Source of the DNA: Sequoia sempervirens
Taxonomy: Eukaryota > Streptophyta > Pinopsida > Cupressales > Cupressaceae
Direction: 5' to 3'
NCBI GenBank assembly: GCA_007258455.2
Contig: VDFB02252616.1
Coordinates: 125,521,060 to 125,585,059, forward strand
DNA length: 64,000 nucleotides
The notes beneath the pieces are model-generated. The model did no database searches. It had not been told where the DNA came from and saw only the letters and a program-made list of their open reading frames with translations. The translations under genes were made by a program, and so were the position numbers. Below are positions 1 to 11,850 of this stretch, piece by piece. Positions within the stretch are counted from its first letter, which is position 1. Each line of letters opens with the position of its first letter.

Positions 1-1740
1 ATTTCATTCGTGGCGAGAAACCATGAGGCAATATTATGCATGTGGAATGTCTCATGATGATGTGAAAGATCTCCAAATAACAAAAGCCCAAATAGCCTCT
101 TTATTTATTAACCCCAGCACTGGTTTGCCAGTTAATGTTAACAAGCCAAAACTTTCTATAAAATGGTGCACGCATAGGGACATAGTAGATAACTTTTGGG
201 ATCATTCATGTATGGTTTTTGATAAACCACCCAACAATAATCTTGATGTACCTTTTTACTTTATTAAAAAATTATATGCTAAGTTTTTGTTAGGGCATCA
301 TGTCAATTACTTTGACATTAAACCCTTCTAGGGCGTTGGTAGAGGTATGCCTCAGGATAGGCCAAGGGAAGCTAGAGTAGTTAGGCGCCCAACTGTTCCC
401 CATCCTCCCCTTCCTCCGCCACCTCTAGTACAACATCCGAGTATTATGGAGGATGCAGCCACACAAACTATCCAGGCCATTCACTCTTTGAGTGGTCTTT
501 TGGTTTCCCATGCTTCTTCAGTAGCTCCTCACCCATAGTCCGGTGATCTTGGCGATGGATCCAAGCAGTCGTTGCATCATCCTCCTTAGTCCACATATTT
601 GTGTGCCACATATTTGCAACACGCTCCAACAAATATGTTTGGGTCCCAGGCCAAACTGAAAGCATCCGTGATGAGATTATAGCAGATCACACGCAGGGGA
701 GTGGAGCACACCCTACAGAGTTCTCTCCTTCTAGAGAGGTGGACATTGGAATAGTTACGCAAGTAACATTTAAGGTGTAAATTCATAACTTGCATTTTTT
801 TATAAAATGACTATTAATAAGATATAGTATCAAGTACTAATATTTATTTACATGGTCTATTTAAAAGTTAATGTCTGAGGAGGAGCTCACATGGGTGACT
901 GATAGCACCCTTAGGGCCATTTCATTTGGCCTCGACACACACACAACATGTATTTTCACACTCACTCATTTACATTTTTTTACTGTATACTTGCTTGTCA
1001 TTAATGATATTATATATTAACTTATATGTTTATCTTATTCTCTGCGTGTAGGAAACGCCTAGTGTGAGTGAGGTGCGATGCTCTCTAGACTATGGAGGCA
1101 ATGTTGATAAGGAAAGGTAATTGAACCAAATTTGATTGAATTAAAATTTATAAGATCTTTTATTGATTATGCATACATTGACATAGATTCGTAGGGTTTC
1201 ATATGTAATTGCTTACCTTTTATGTACAGCGTTGTGAGCTATACATCATTGTTGATAAGTGCCACAACACCAAGGAGGGTATTCAACGCCGGCGAGGAGG
1301 TGCTGTTCACCTCAAGGAGGAGGTGGTCAGACAATCTAAAGGAGATACGTAAAAAAGATCAACCCAAAGAGGCATGTGTTTATTTTATTTCTTGCTTGGA
1401 ATATGTTCCTTTTTATTACTCCATACCTCTATGCTAACTTGGATCAATTTCATGTTTTTGTTCGGCTATAGATTGATCGCTACAAAATTTGGTTTGGTTA
1501 GTTCTTTGAGAGGGGTATATTCTAGACTCCTAATCTCAAAGAGACGACATTTCGTGTAATCAAGATTTCAATTTTAGAGTTCAATTATAACTAATGTGTA
1601 TTGATTTTATGTTAATTATTCAATTTTAAATTATATAGTATAACTAATCTCACTGTGGTTTGACTTTTTCTTGTGCAGCCTACCTCGAGCCAACGAAGTG
1701 CTTCAAAGAGGCTCCATTTTGATGATCCACTAAGAGTTTA
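1..1740 (+). pseudogene. Multi-exon gene remnant, unknown family (left copy)
   Basis: This is the left counterpart of 57738-59776; the window begins inside its first exon. The opening frame at 23-331 encodes a segment with motifs RETMRQYYACGMSHDD and FINPSTGLPVNVNKPKLS, then meets a TAG where the right copy reads through. The right copy instead has a frameshift just before this point, so the two copies are broken by different lesions. Downstream exon candidates follow the right copy. The last one, near 1679-1740, follows an acceptor TTGTGCAG and encodes SASKRLHFDDP before a stop. I do not recognise the family. The pattern of small spliced exons suggests a former gene or a transposon-encoded gene rather than chance ORFs. 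Confidence 0.6.
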
Positions 1741-2293
1741 GGGACAGATAGACATTCCCGCATGTAAATTTTGAATAGATACCAAGATGGCATATGCCAC
1801 ATATTGTAAAACTTTGTTTGAGTTGGTGTTGATGCCATTTTTGTATAAGGACATACACTTGATTATTGGATAATTTGATATATATAGAAGTTGACAATCA
1901 AAATTTAATTTCCTCTTCATGTGCATGATTAAACTCTTTGAAAATTTAATCAAGTGAGCAATGGTTAAATATCAATGTACAATAGCATAAAAAGAATGGT
2001 TAAATATTATGTAGTTTATATTCATATTGCTAATTACATTGCATTGCACATCTTTCAAACTCAAAACATGATTTCACATTGCATAAGTAACAACTAGATA
2101 CTCATATGATTAACCCTACACCATCTGATTTTCTTCTTTGTCAACTTTCCCATGCCTTAGTAAATTTGGTGGTCCATTTGTAACCATCAATTTTTTTTTA
2201 TAACATAAATTCACCTTTTTCAAAAAATTAATATGGCTAGACTCCCATATGAATACTAATAATATATCATATGACCATTCTTCATATACTTAC

Positions 2294-2456
2294 TAGAACT
2301 TTGTGTCTTCTTAGATGAGCCAAAAGTTGTTGCCCAACTACCTCTACCTTCATCAATGTTCCATATTTTAATCATTCCATCCCAAGATGTGACCATTTGT
2401 TGACTAGAAGATTCAATTATTTGCAGGCATGAAATGACATCATCATGCACTTTGAC
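2294..2456 (-). pseudogene. Isolated WD40-repeat exon (left copy)
   Basis: On the minus strand a 163-nt open segment is bounded by an acceptor (TTTCTAG, just above 2456) and a donor (GTAAGT from 2293 downward). It encodes one WD40-type repeat: HDDVISCLQI, then a GH-D-like spacing ending in SWDGMIKIWNI. The histidine-containing start, the central D and the final W-N match the usual blade pattern. A Ser/Lys-rich tail (SSKKTQSSS) follows. No other WD40 blades are apparent within about 2 kb, so this is probably a captured or orphaned exon, perhaps from a BEACH/WD40 or similar gene (inference). The right copy at 60314-60476 preserves the same reading frame and splice sites. Confidence 0.6.
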
Positions 2457-2460
2457 CTAG

Positions 2461-4845
2461 AAATTTAGGAAAAGAATACTATTAAAAGTTGTGAGCTCTA
2501 TGAAAAATAGATGTTTATCTGACTACAACACCATCTAAATATGGATTCTTTTAGAAAATAAAAAGCAAGACATAACTTTTAAATAAATAATTTAATCACA
2601 ATGTATTTTTCACAAAGAAAATTTGTATAAACCGCTTCTCCATAATGGATAGTATAGAAAATAATTGCATTGGTAGAACAAAACTCCAAAACATTTCTGA
2701 TTTCCTTGATTAATTGAATCTTAAGTAGAATCCCCACAATAATTATGTTTTACATAAACCGATAGGAAAACAACATTGCTTGGAGAGTGCATCTCTAATA
2801 TTTTATGTTCCTTGTACAATAATTTAAATACATTTGAAGAAGTTATATGAAAATATATCTTCTTAAATTCTTCTTTAATTTGAAGGTTAGTTTTGATAGT
2901 GAGTAATTTATTTCATAGATGGATTTTAGCTCTTGCTTGATTGTTGTGCACTGTACTTTCTTCTATAAATAAAATGAGACATGCTAATGCACATTTTCAC
3001 TATAATTTATCTATTTTCTTCCTCAACATATCTCTATCTTGGGCTTTGATACAACCCTGTTAGGGCCTGTCCTAATCACATTTAGCCCAAATCAAAAATA
3101 AAATTTCATGCATTGCTTCTCCCTACACTAGCAGACCCTGGCTGGAGGTTTTATTTGATATTGTCAACAAACATACATCTGGTTGTCTGAATGAATGAGG
3201 GAGTTATAGCCTTCCCAATCAAGAGGTCATGACTTGTAAGAACTGATTAAAGCAATTCAAGACTTATGTCATAGGATGAGAACATTTGACCATAGGCTCA
3301 CTGATAAATGCAATGATCCTTAACTAAATTATTCATACAAATTTCTTAGATTTGGAATAATTCAATGAAAATCAGCCAAAACATTTAAACAAGATATTTA
3401 GATCTAAAACAGTCACGTATGCTACATAGATCTACACATATAAGTTGGTTGGAATAGAGTATTTAATTCAAATAACTCACTTCATGATTACAATTTTTTT
3501 GCTTCAATTGTTTGCTCATAACCAAGATTACAATGATAAAAAAAAAATTTAGAAAAATATTGGGATGCTGAAATCCACTATGCTTGGCATACAGATGCAA
3601 CCTTTCTGTGAAATTTCCCTCACAAATCTAAACAAGTTTCATCCTCCAAACTCTAGGAAACCAATGGGGTTTCGTCGAAAAATCTCCATAACCTAAGGGT
3701 TTTTGTCCTTAGATTCAACAAGTGAACACAAGTGTCTGACTTTTCAATTTTGGATTTGTTGAGATGATGTCCAAAGATTATCCAAACTAATGAAGTTTTA
3801 TTCCTTATATAGAGGTTGAAGGCCTAACATGGGTCCAAAGTTTCTTGCCATTTTCTCACATTCAAATTTGGGCTCATTAATTGCATTCTTGGTTAGTCGT
3901 GGTCATGGGTGGAGTCCATTCAAATGGTGAGGTTTTGTGAAAGTGCATGCTTGAGTGTGGAGATCTAGGGAAATGATTGAATTAAGTTCAAGCAAATAAT
4001 TATACCAAGGTCCAAAATCAAGGGTTCAGGTGATGGGATTCTTGGGTGTTAGGACACAAGACAATGGGGATCTAGGGGTTTGAGGATTAGGATACCCCAT
4101 TGGCTCTTTTACAAACGTAAGACATCATCAAAAGGCCCATAGATCCAAAGAGGAATGTATGGTTTGAGAAGTGGTGGTCAAGGTATTAGGGTGTTATGCG
4201 AATGGAAATGAAATATTTCAAAGGCCCACAAGAGAAGGAAGTGGGAGGTGGAGGCACAAGGAATGAAAGAAATGCATGATAGTATTAGAGAGTCTAAAAT
4301 CCCACCCAAAGTAAAAGTGATCCATCTTTCAAACTCAAAGCATTATTTTGTATCATTGTTACATTGGTCTTGAGAGTGGTAGCTTAATATAGGTGTTTGA
4401 AGTGATTGAGAGGTCAGTTTTAGGGTAGTTAAGGTGTTTGAAGTGATTTAGAGGTTGCTTTTAGAGAAGAGAGATGTTGAAGAGTACATCAAGTCAGTGA
4501 GAACCAAAGTGTAATGTGTTTTAGTTTGTGGTACTCCTTTGTTTCTTTGCAGATGTGTGATAAATTCTTAGTTCAATGATGTTGAACAATTTGAGAAAAA
4601 ATAAAGTTGTGTCGCGGTCCGCATTCAATCCAACAAGCAAAAATCAAAGCTCAGCCTCTTTGAATGAAAATGCTTATTTGCAAAACAAATGAATAAGAAT
4701 GAGGTAGTTAAGGTGTTTGAAGTTATTTAGAGGTCACTTTTAGGGTGGAAGGCTTAAAACTCAATTTTCAATGCACAAAAATGAATGAAATTACTTCAAA
4801 CCAAGTTTGTGAAGAAGTTAACTATGTTGCCCACTAGTTTCCCTT
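2461..4845. other. Non-coding part of the left duplicated segment
   Basis: No convincing gene is seen. The sequence is A+T-rich and nearly identical to 60481-62880. Around 4380-4450 and 4700-4740 there are short repeats of a phrase of the type GTGTTTGAAGTGATT followed by an AGAGGT motif. Confidence 0.6.
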
Positions 4846-4967
4846 AAGAGTCCAAAGTGCTAAAAGACAACAATCTTTGAAGGTCTATTTCTCCCAGACC
4901 ATGCTACAACCTCCGGCCCAAGGCTATGGGATTGTGGGTGTTAATTCATCCGCAAAAACCTCTCGCT
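4846..4967 (+). repeat. Start of ~368-bp tandem repeat, cut by gap
   Basis: The unit begins with AAGAGTCCAAAGTGCTAAAA, as at 62881, 63251, 63620 and 63984. It is followed by the conserved stretches around TTTGAAGGTCTATTTCTC and AAGGCTATGGGATT. Only the first ~120 bases of a unit are present before the N run. Confidence 0.9.
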
Positions 4968-5067
4968 NNNNNNNNNNNNNNNNNNNNNNNNNNNNNNNNN
5001 NNNNNNNNNNNNNNNNNNNNNNNNNNNNNNNNNNNNNNNNNNNNNNNNNNNNNNNNNNNNNNNNNNN
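4968..5067. other. Assembly gap (100 N)
   Basis: Exactly 100 N bases, typical of a gap of unknown size. It starts inside a tandem-repeat unit and ends in CT-rich simple sequence, so an unknown number of repeat units is probably missing. Confidence 0.99.
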
Positions 5068-5345
5068 CCCTCTCACCCTACTTAGCTAAGTCCCCCTCAC
5101 TCCAATCCCTTCTCTCCCACTCCCTCTCTTAAACTCTCACTTCCACCCCCTCTCCCGCTCTCCAGACTCTCTCTCTCCCTCTCCCCATCCCACCCTACCT
5201 AGACAACTCCCTCTCCCCATCCCACCCTAACTAGACAACTCCCTCTTTCTCTCTTAAAATTATCCCTCCCTCTAAATACATACATAAATACATACAAGCA
5301 TGCATGCATGCATACATACATGACACACCGGCATACATGTACATA
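5068..5345. repeat. CT-rich low-complexity tract and CATA/CATG microsatellite
   Basis: 5068-5270 is almost pure pyrimidine on the + strand, with imperfect CTCCCTCTC units and a duplicated phrase around CCCATCCCACCCTA. 5271-5345 is a run of CATA, CATG and TACA units. It has no coding value. Confidence 0.9.
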
Positions 5346-6112
5346 CAAACATAGAAAAATATATCAACAAACATTCAACAGAGTAGCATTTAACATAAAG
5401 GAAGAAATAATGCGAGCGTATTATAATGCGCTTGCTTTATGTCTTGCTTGACATGTATCCCGAATAAGCAAAAACAATGTCAAAACTAAGACATAACATA
5501 AGCGTGTTATAACACGCTCATGTTATATCTCTCTTTGGGAATCCCCGAGCCTTAGCATTGGTATTTTCCTTGGAATACCAACCCAAAGGCTTGGAGGGCA
5601 TTCCCAATGACCAGAGACGTGTTTTTGCAAATTCTAAAAAATTTCACATAATCGGGTTTGTGCTCACCACCAGGATTGCATCTGGTTCAATATCAAAAAA
5701 ATTGAACACATGGGTAATGTTAGGTTCTCTCTTAGCTATCCAAAATTTGTAGGGGGAGCACGGCCAAAATTCTGCTTTTTCAAGAAGTGTCCACTTAGAA
5801 AATTAGTAAAAAATCAAATATTCATTAAAAAATTATCAAAAAAATTGTGCATCAACTAAATATTGTTAGCTAACTTCTGACTGTAGCGATTTTAAAAATA
5901 CTACAAAAAAATTCACCATGCTAGGGTCATACAATAGTTGCTATGTTATGTTTTTCTAACAAAAACAAAACCAATTTGTGTACATCTCTCTTTTGAACCC
6001 TTTAATCTCAACCATTTTTAAAATAAATTAGTAGTTTAGAAAGTATACTTAGAGCAATTTGATCCTTGTTTTTGTTCCATCTCAAAATTTTGAGTGTAAC
6101 TATCCTCAATTT
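5346..6112. other. Unassigned intergenic sequence with two related palindromes
   Basis: No gene is apparent. 5501-5518 is a perfect 18-bp palindrome, AGCGTGTTATAACACGCT. 5414-5431 is a related near-palindrome, AGCGTATTATAATGCGCT. The ORF at 5558-5752 has no recognisable domain. Confidence 0.6.
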
Positions 6113-6268
6113 CATGTCCAAGGTCAATATTTCCTAATTTCAGAAAAAAAGTGGTCACTCAAGCCCCCTTTTTGGGAACCATCCTTGGTGCATGTCCAAG
6201 GTCAATATTTCCTAATTTCAGAAAAAAGTGGCCACTCAAGCCCCCTTTTTGGGAACCATCTTGGTGCA
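6113..6268 (+). repeat. 78-bp tandem duplication
   Basis: Two copies of a unit starting CATGTCCAAGGTCAATATTT lie at 6113 and 6191, a period of 78, and both end with TTGGTG. The unit includes a C-rich stretch, AAGCCCCCTTTTTGGGAACC. It adjoins the outer end of the inverted arm at 6275. Confidence 0.95.
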
Positions 6269-6274
6269 CTTACC

Positions 6275-6942
6275 TATTTGGCATGTGGAACACCATAATG
6301 GATATTATACACCATTTCAAGGAGGCATTCACCCACTTCCAAATTGCTATCCAATCCAAGGAAAAATGCTAGCATGGAAATAGTATCCTGAACCCATGGT
6401 TTAAAAATATCCAAATCATAAGTAGGCTTATGATCAGCTTTCAATTTGTTTCTATCTTGAACTATTCTATTTAAGAAAGATTTTTTCTCCATTTCATCCA
6501 CTGCTTCATAAGATCACTAGCAAGCTTTTCTAGGTCAATGTGGACATTTCCAAATTCTTCGGTTGTAAACCCCAAGCCCAAAACTTTTTCAAGTTCTTCT
6601 GCATTAATGGATAACAATTCTTCTTTGCTATCTTTATTAACAATTTATCTTTTGTTGTCATCATAATTTTGGGCACAAACCACGATAAATTTTGGGCAAG
6701 GAAAACCTCATGTAACATCATGTGCCCCAATCCAATTACCCACGGTGCACTAATACTATTAACTTGAAATTTCATTTTCATTTGCAGCCTTATTCTCAGA
6801 AGAAAATCTAAGTTCTGAGGTATGCCTACCATAGCTTTCATGATCATAAATATCATGGTATTCATCAGTGAAACCTTTTTAATAAATTTTGCATAATGTG
6901 TTTTTTATCCAACATTGCTCTAGTGGTATTGGTGGTAGACAT
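6275..6942 (-). pseudogene. 5'-truncated copy fragment of the unknown 28268 gene
   Basis: Reading starts at an ATG at 6942 on the minus strand, in the same context as the ATG at 28268 (a start of the type MSTT-TRAMLDKK). The conserved segments include VNSISAPWV and, in the 6274-6501 frame, PWVQDTISMLAFFLGLD. Frameshifts break it, and it ends abruptly at the outer arm boundary, so about two thirds of the gene is missing. It is clearly dead. The family is not recognised. Confidence 0.8.
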
Positions 6943-9018
6943 GTTACAATAAGAAATTTGTGAATTCCCTATTAGTCCTTAATTTTTCAATTCTTAAGCA
7001 TCTTAACCCTAAACCTAAACTTCAAAGTTTGACAAAATAAGATTTTAAGAAATGCCAAGCGATAAACGTACAGGAATTCTTTAACTTACCCATATTTTGA
7101 ATTTTGATTCTTGAAGTTGAAACTCGGTTGAAACTTGAAACTGGGTTACTGGAATGGCTTTGTTGGAATTGGAACTATGGAACCCAGAATAGGATGGTGC
7201 ACTGCAATGAGCAAATTGAATGACACTGAAAAGTCTACTCGTTACTTATAGACTACATAGTGCACAATTAGGTAGTACAATGTACATGGCTGACAACATT
7301 TAAAACAAGCCATTAATGATTTACTCCTACATTGACAACAAATTCTAAACCATTTATCTTTGTTAATCTAATGGTTATAGGGTGATTCCAGAGGTTTAAG
7401 TTCACAAGTGTAGCGCTTTGTGCATTTCATTCCCGAATGCAACTACAACCATACATCAAATGTTCATCGAATGGTTGAGTAATTTATGATATAAATAATA
7501 AACATAAAACATGTGTTTTAAATTTTCTTTAAACTTTAATGTGCTAGGATTGACATCAAGGCCAAGGGGCTAGAAACTTAATGTTGCAAAGGCCTTAATA
7601 AAATGAATTACAATGTCACATTAATAGCACATTGCACAACCATTAATAGAATTTAACTTGCAAAGGACTTAATAAAATGAATTACAATGTCACATTAATA
7701 GCACAACCATTTATTTTATTACAACTGAATTACAATGTCACATTATTACATAGTACAAATACAAATGTAAGCACAAGTTCCAAGCTTATGTTAGACTGCT
7801 GGTGAAAAGTTGAAAACGTAAATGTGATACATGTATCTCTAAAAATAAATGGAACTTGTTAGGTCAACCATGAGCTCTCAAAATAAACTCATGGGACTTG
7901 TCAGGTTAGCCATGGTCTCTGAAAATATATGCATGGGGAAAGGGGGCCAAATCAAACTGGGGAAATGGGAATCATGAAGATACAAAATCTACTCAGCCCC
8001 TTTCAGAACTAGACTGATGCAGAAGATGAGGGGTTGTAAAATTGCTCCCATGCAGAAGATGAGCACTTAAAATAAATGCATGGGGCTCTCCTGGTAGGCC
8101 ATGGTGTCTCAAAATAAATGCAAGGGAATCTCATGGCCAACCATGCAGATGATGAGGAGTAGTAAAACTACTCCCATCTTATCCTTGTAGCTTCCATTCA
8201 CTAGGATAGCACTTATCTCCATCAGAGCTCCTCATCCTAGTTCAAAACCTATCTGAGAAGTCAGGTAAACCAAATCAACTTCTTTCCAATTCCACCCACT
8301 CTAAACTTGAAGGAAATTGGTCTTTTACTCTGTAACTACATAACTGGAGGTAGGAGAATTTAAAGAATCCCCAATAATACCGCATCATCTTCTTCCTAAA
8401 TCCTTAATACCTTAGTATGTTACTAACCCTACAAAATGAAAACCCTTATGACAATTAAACAAATTATTTTAGTTGTTTTCACTATCCTTATTTATGGGCT
8501 AAAAGTGCCGCCAAAAGTGGCACTACCAACCTAGTCCCATGTACACCTCACATGTGTCACGTGTGAGGTTTGTATAGTTACAACTGGCTAGTAATAATTA
8601 TGATTCATGCAAATGAAAAAATCCAACTTAATTGTTACCTCAAGCTAGCTACATGCAAAGTTGTAAACTGTGCCTCAAGCTGACAAGCTTTCAATTGTCA
8701 AAATCGGTAGTGCCACGAAAGTTGTTGATTGTCAAAATCACTAGATTATTGACATCATCATCTATGATTCTATAGTATATCATGCAGTTTTCAATATAAA
8801 GTTATCCAATCAATCACTCTAGCTATTCATATGGCATTAATTCGCGTCGCTGCCTAGTACCACAACCAAATTGAGAATTTCAATAGAATAAATGAAAGGT
8901 AGAGTACTTCGACGTATTGAAAAGAGAGAATCAAATGTCTCATTTTACCTTAATGATTATCAATGTCCTAATAAGTCACAATAAATTTCGCCCACTTATG
9001 ATCAAAACTATATGTTGA
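6943..9018. other. Non-coding 5' region of the left arm
   Basis: No gene is seen. It mirrors 26183-28267. It contains several copies of a phrase around CATGGGACTTGTCAGGT and ATGCAGAAGATGAG (about 7850-8170), so the 5' region itself has short internal repeats. Confidence 0.7.
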
Positions 9019-9029
9019 TTTATGAAACC

Positions 9030-9475
9030 AATAATTAATAAAATCTCAACCATTGATTTTTGAAAATCTAATGGTTCTAGTGTTATTTTGTAGGTTTCAG
9101 TTCGCAAGTCTAGTGCTTCAAGGATTTACTTTAAAAATACATCTATAGCCATCCATCGAAAATTCATTGAACGGTCCTTTTTTTAAAACAAACTTTATGC
9201 ATGCACATAATTTCAAATGGGGACATCGCTAGGTTGACGAGACTCAACCCTTAGGATTAAAGAGTTAAGATTTAAGGATTTATCATAAAATATTTTGGTA
9301 TGACTTAGGAAATATTAAATAGTAAACAAGAGCGCCAATATTTAAATGGTAAAATATTTAATGGTTCTAGTGTAGTTCTGGAGGTTTCAATTCACAAATC
9401 TAGTGCTTGAGAGATATACTTCTAGAATGCAACTACAACCGTCCATTGAAAATTCATCGAACGGTCGTGGTCCAT
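9030..9475 (-). repeat. Outer arm repeat units (left)
   Basis: There are about one and a third copies of the ~345-bp unit on the minus strand. Landmarks are a phrase around GAACGGTC near 9460 and 9165 and the segment around GAGACTCAACCC at 9240. The counterpart is two units at 15012-15655. Confidence 0.85.
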
Positions 9476-10757
9476 AATGTCATATGGTCGCTAAAATTTG
9501 GAACCTTAGAACCAAAGTGTGAAGTTTCAAAGTTTTCGAAACCTTCGACCCATCGACTACAAACTACAAAGATGCCCAATAAATACTTGCAACTAAGGTT
9601 AGGAAAAGCATCAAAACCCCGACTTTGGTGAATTAAGATAGGAAAGGTGGAAACTAAGGTTAGGAAAAGCACCAAAACCTTGACTTTGGTGAATTAATAT
9701 AGGAAAGGTGGCAAGGATGGTGTATTTATGAAGTGAAGATCGTGGGAAGATTTTAGCAAGTGGACATGACTAGAGGATCAATGGGTAATTAAGATCGGTA
9801 TGTGCGAAATTTGGAAAATTATTACCTCTCGACCCTCGATTAGTGAAGTTAATAATAGAGTTTGGTGTGGAGAAGAAGGCACATAGAAAGTCTGAAAGAA
9901 TGGTGGTGGTGGTAGTGCAACTACAACAGTTTTCAAATGGAGGCCAACTTCATTCTACATTCGAGTAGGCAATTAAACCCATTTTATGGTGAAGCTTCAG
10001 ACAAAATATTAATGGGTATGTTTTTATTCACTGATGGGAGGTTGGTACAAAGTGTGGGGATGATTTTGGGGAAATCCTTTGGAAATCTGAGGCATAGATA
10101 CAGGACTAACATGGATGTGTACTCCTTGATTATAGCATGGGGTTTGGACTTGGGGGAATCGGCAAGCACAATGAGAGAAGTGATGGAGATGATTGTACAT
10201 AGATATTTCTTGGAAGGATTAGAATCAATACTTGAATGGGAAATTCCAAGTGAAGGTTTCGACATCCAGGAAGGCTTTGAAAATGTGGAATTGGAAGTTG
10301 CAGAAGGATGCATCCATTTTGTGCGTTGGCTAGAGGATGAGATTAAAAATCAATGCAGGGAAGAAGAAAGGTTAGGATGGGAAGCATTGAAGCTCTTTAT
10401 AGAGCTGATGAAGGTGGAAGCACAAGCGAAAGCAAAGGAAAAGTGTATGAAAGAAAAAGGATAGAATGCAAGAAAGCAGAAGATGAATTAATGTATTTTT
10501 TGCAAAATTTGTATTTTTTTGTAGGGTTTTTGCAGAATTAACAAGAGACTAGTACTAAATTTTTGGCTTGTTGAAATATGTAAGGTAGATACAAATAGTT
10601 GTAGAACTAGTTTTAGTTGAGCAGGGTTACTTTTTCTGTTATGAAGGATGTTAAGATGTTTTTTTGAAAAAACTATTATAACTGTACATAGGTGATTTTT
10701 GGATGGTTGATGAAAACAATGAGGCAAATAATCTTTATTTTCATGCATTCTTTTTAT
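9476..10757. mobile_element. Extra segment in the left arm carrying a 175-aa ORF
   Basis: The right arm (around 15005-15012) lacks this 1.28 kb, so it was inserted here or lost there. It contains the ORF at 9937-10464, whose relative at 55933 sits in a retroposed unit with a clear target duplication. A tandem phrase (GTTAGGAAAAGCA.CAAAACC) repeats at 9598 and 9659. I could not find a clean target duplication at its borders, so the insertion model is inference. Confidence 0.5.
9937..10464 (+). CDS. Unknown 175-aa protein, family shared with 55933
   Basis: Intact ORF from ATG to TAG. An in-frame TAG lies eight codons upstream, which makes 9937 the natural start. The protein has a hydrophobic N-terminal half (MFLFTDGRLVQSVGMILG, then NLRHRYRTNMD and LIIAWGLDLGES), an acidic middle, and a basic, helical C-terminus (VEAQAKAKEKCMKEKG) that looks like a short coiled coil. 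The decayed ORF at 55933-56475 matches along the whole length, including LILGKGFGNLKHRYRMNMD and the -EALKL- C-terminal region. I do not recognise a domain. Conservation between two copies in the window suggests a real protein, probably encoded by a short retroposed element. Confidence 0.55.
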   Translation: MEANFILHSSRQLNPFYGEASDKILMGMFLFTDGRLVQSVGMILGKSFGNLRHRYRTNMDVYSLIIAWGLDLGESASTMREVMEMIVHRYFLEGLESILEWEIPSEGFDIQEGFENVELEVAEGCIHFVRWLEDEIKNQCREEERLGWEALKLFIELMKVEAQAKAKEKCMKEKG

Positions 10758-11120
10758 TAGTTTGATATTATGTTTAATTCGCCATTGTTTTTTTCTTAAT
10801 CATTTGAAAATAGGTTTAATTCGCTAATGAATTTTATTTTGTAGTTTCAAAAAAAGTTTTAATCACCAACAAAATTATTTTTTCTGGTTTAAAAGTAGGT
10901 TTAATTCGCCAATCAAAATATTTTATTTGTTTGAAAATAGATTTTAATTTGCCAAGATTTTCCACAGACCTCTAACGATTAGAAAAGGTTTGCCAATGGA
11001 CTTTTTTTTTTCACAAAAAATGAAAAAAATTTCCACTAAAATTAATATTTTTATTGGGAAGTATTAAAGATTCGCCAGGATTTTACACCTTTGCCGAGGG
11101 GGGTTTCTTAAAGTTTTCCC
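10758..11120 (+). repeat. Inner arm block (left) with AATTCGCCAA motifs
   Basis: The motif GGTTTAATTCGCCAAT and variants recur about every 60-80 bases (10770, 10812, 10898, 10947). They are separated by T-rich runs and phrases of the type TTTGAAAATAGG. The block matches 14628-15010 inverted and ends at TTAAAGTTTTCCCT. Confidence 0.85.
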
Positions 11121-11850
11121 TGCTATATATATTTCCCTATCTATCTATCTCCCTATCTCTTTATCTCTTTTCATATCCCTCTCTATCTCTCTATATCACC
11201 CTCTATTTATATCTCTCCCTCTCCCTCCCCCCTTCTTCTTGTCTCTCCCTCTCTACATATATCTCACTCTTCCCCATCTTCTCTCTATCTCTCCCCATCT
11301 CTCCCCATCTCTCCTTCTCTTTCTCCCTCCATATTCCCCTATCTATCTCTATATCTCAACCTCTCTCTCCCTTTATCCATCTCTCTCTCTCTCTAAGCTA
11401 TCTATCTATCTTCCCCTATTTCTATCTTCCTCTCCATCTCTATTTTTCTTTCTCTACTTCTCTCTATTTTTCTTTTTATCTCTCTCCCTCTCTCCCTCTT
11501 TCTATATCTCCTTATATCTCTATCTTTATATCACTCTATCTCACCATATATGTCTCTCTATCTCTCCCTCTTCCTCATTATCTCTTTATCTCTTCCCCTC
11601 TATCTATTGCTCTCTATCTCTCCCCCTTTATCTCCCTATCTCTCTCTATCTTTATTTCTCCCACTATCTCTCTCTATATCTTTATCTATTTTTCTTCCTC
11701 TTCCTCTCTTGTTCTATATTCATCTCTACCTCTATTTGTTTGTCTCACTCTTCCTCTCTCACTCTATATTCATCTCTACCTCTATATTCCTCTCTCCATC
11801 TTATTCACTCTATCTCTCCCTCCATCTCTTCTACTCTATATCTTTATCTT
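11121..11850 (+). repeat. Polypyrimidine microsatellite (CTCTAT/CTCC)n
   Basis: This is about 730 bases of imperfect CTCTCTAT, CTCC and TATCT units, nearly free of purines other than A. It is open in all three forward frames, giving long Ser/Leu/Tyr/Pro-rich translations that are composition artefacts. Confidence 0.95.

Larger units (their letters stand above)
1..4967. repeat. Left copy of ~5-kb duplicated segment
   Basis: This stretch matches 57987-63003 almost base for base by eye, in the same orientation, with small indels (offset 57986 at the left end, about 58035 at position 4846). It is cut by the window start and by the N gap at 4968. It contains the gene remnant at 1-1740, the minus-strand WD40-like exon at 2294-2456, and about 2.4 kb (2461-4845) in which I see no coding sequence. 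From 4846 it enters the tandem repeat that is better preserved at 62881-64000. It may be one arm of a segmental duplication or a copy of an unrecognised large transposon; the true ends are not visible. Confidence 0.95.
6275..9018 (-). repeat. Left inverted arm: 5' part of an unknown long-gene unit
   Basis: Read on the minus strand, this matches 26183-28934 throughout (5' region plus the first part of a gene). Its inner boundary is the phrase TCAACATATAGTTTTGATC, at 9018 downward here and at 26183 upward in the other arm. Its outer boundary falls inside the gene, after the phrase that ends CACATGCCAAATA. The copy contains an expansion at about 7588-7745, where a phrase with AATGAATTACAATGTCACATTA occurs three times; the right arm has it once. 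Because the right arm's gene continues past the homology, these are two opposed copies, not transposon termini. Confidence 0.9.
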
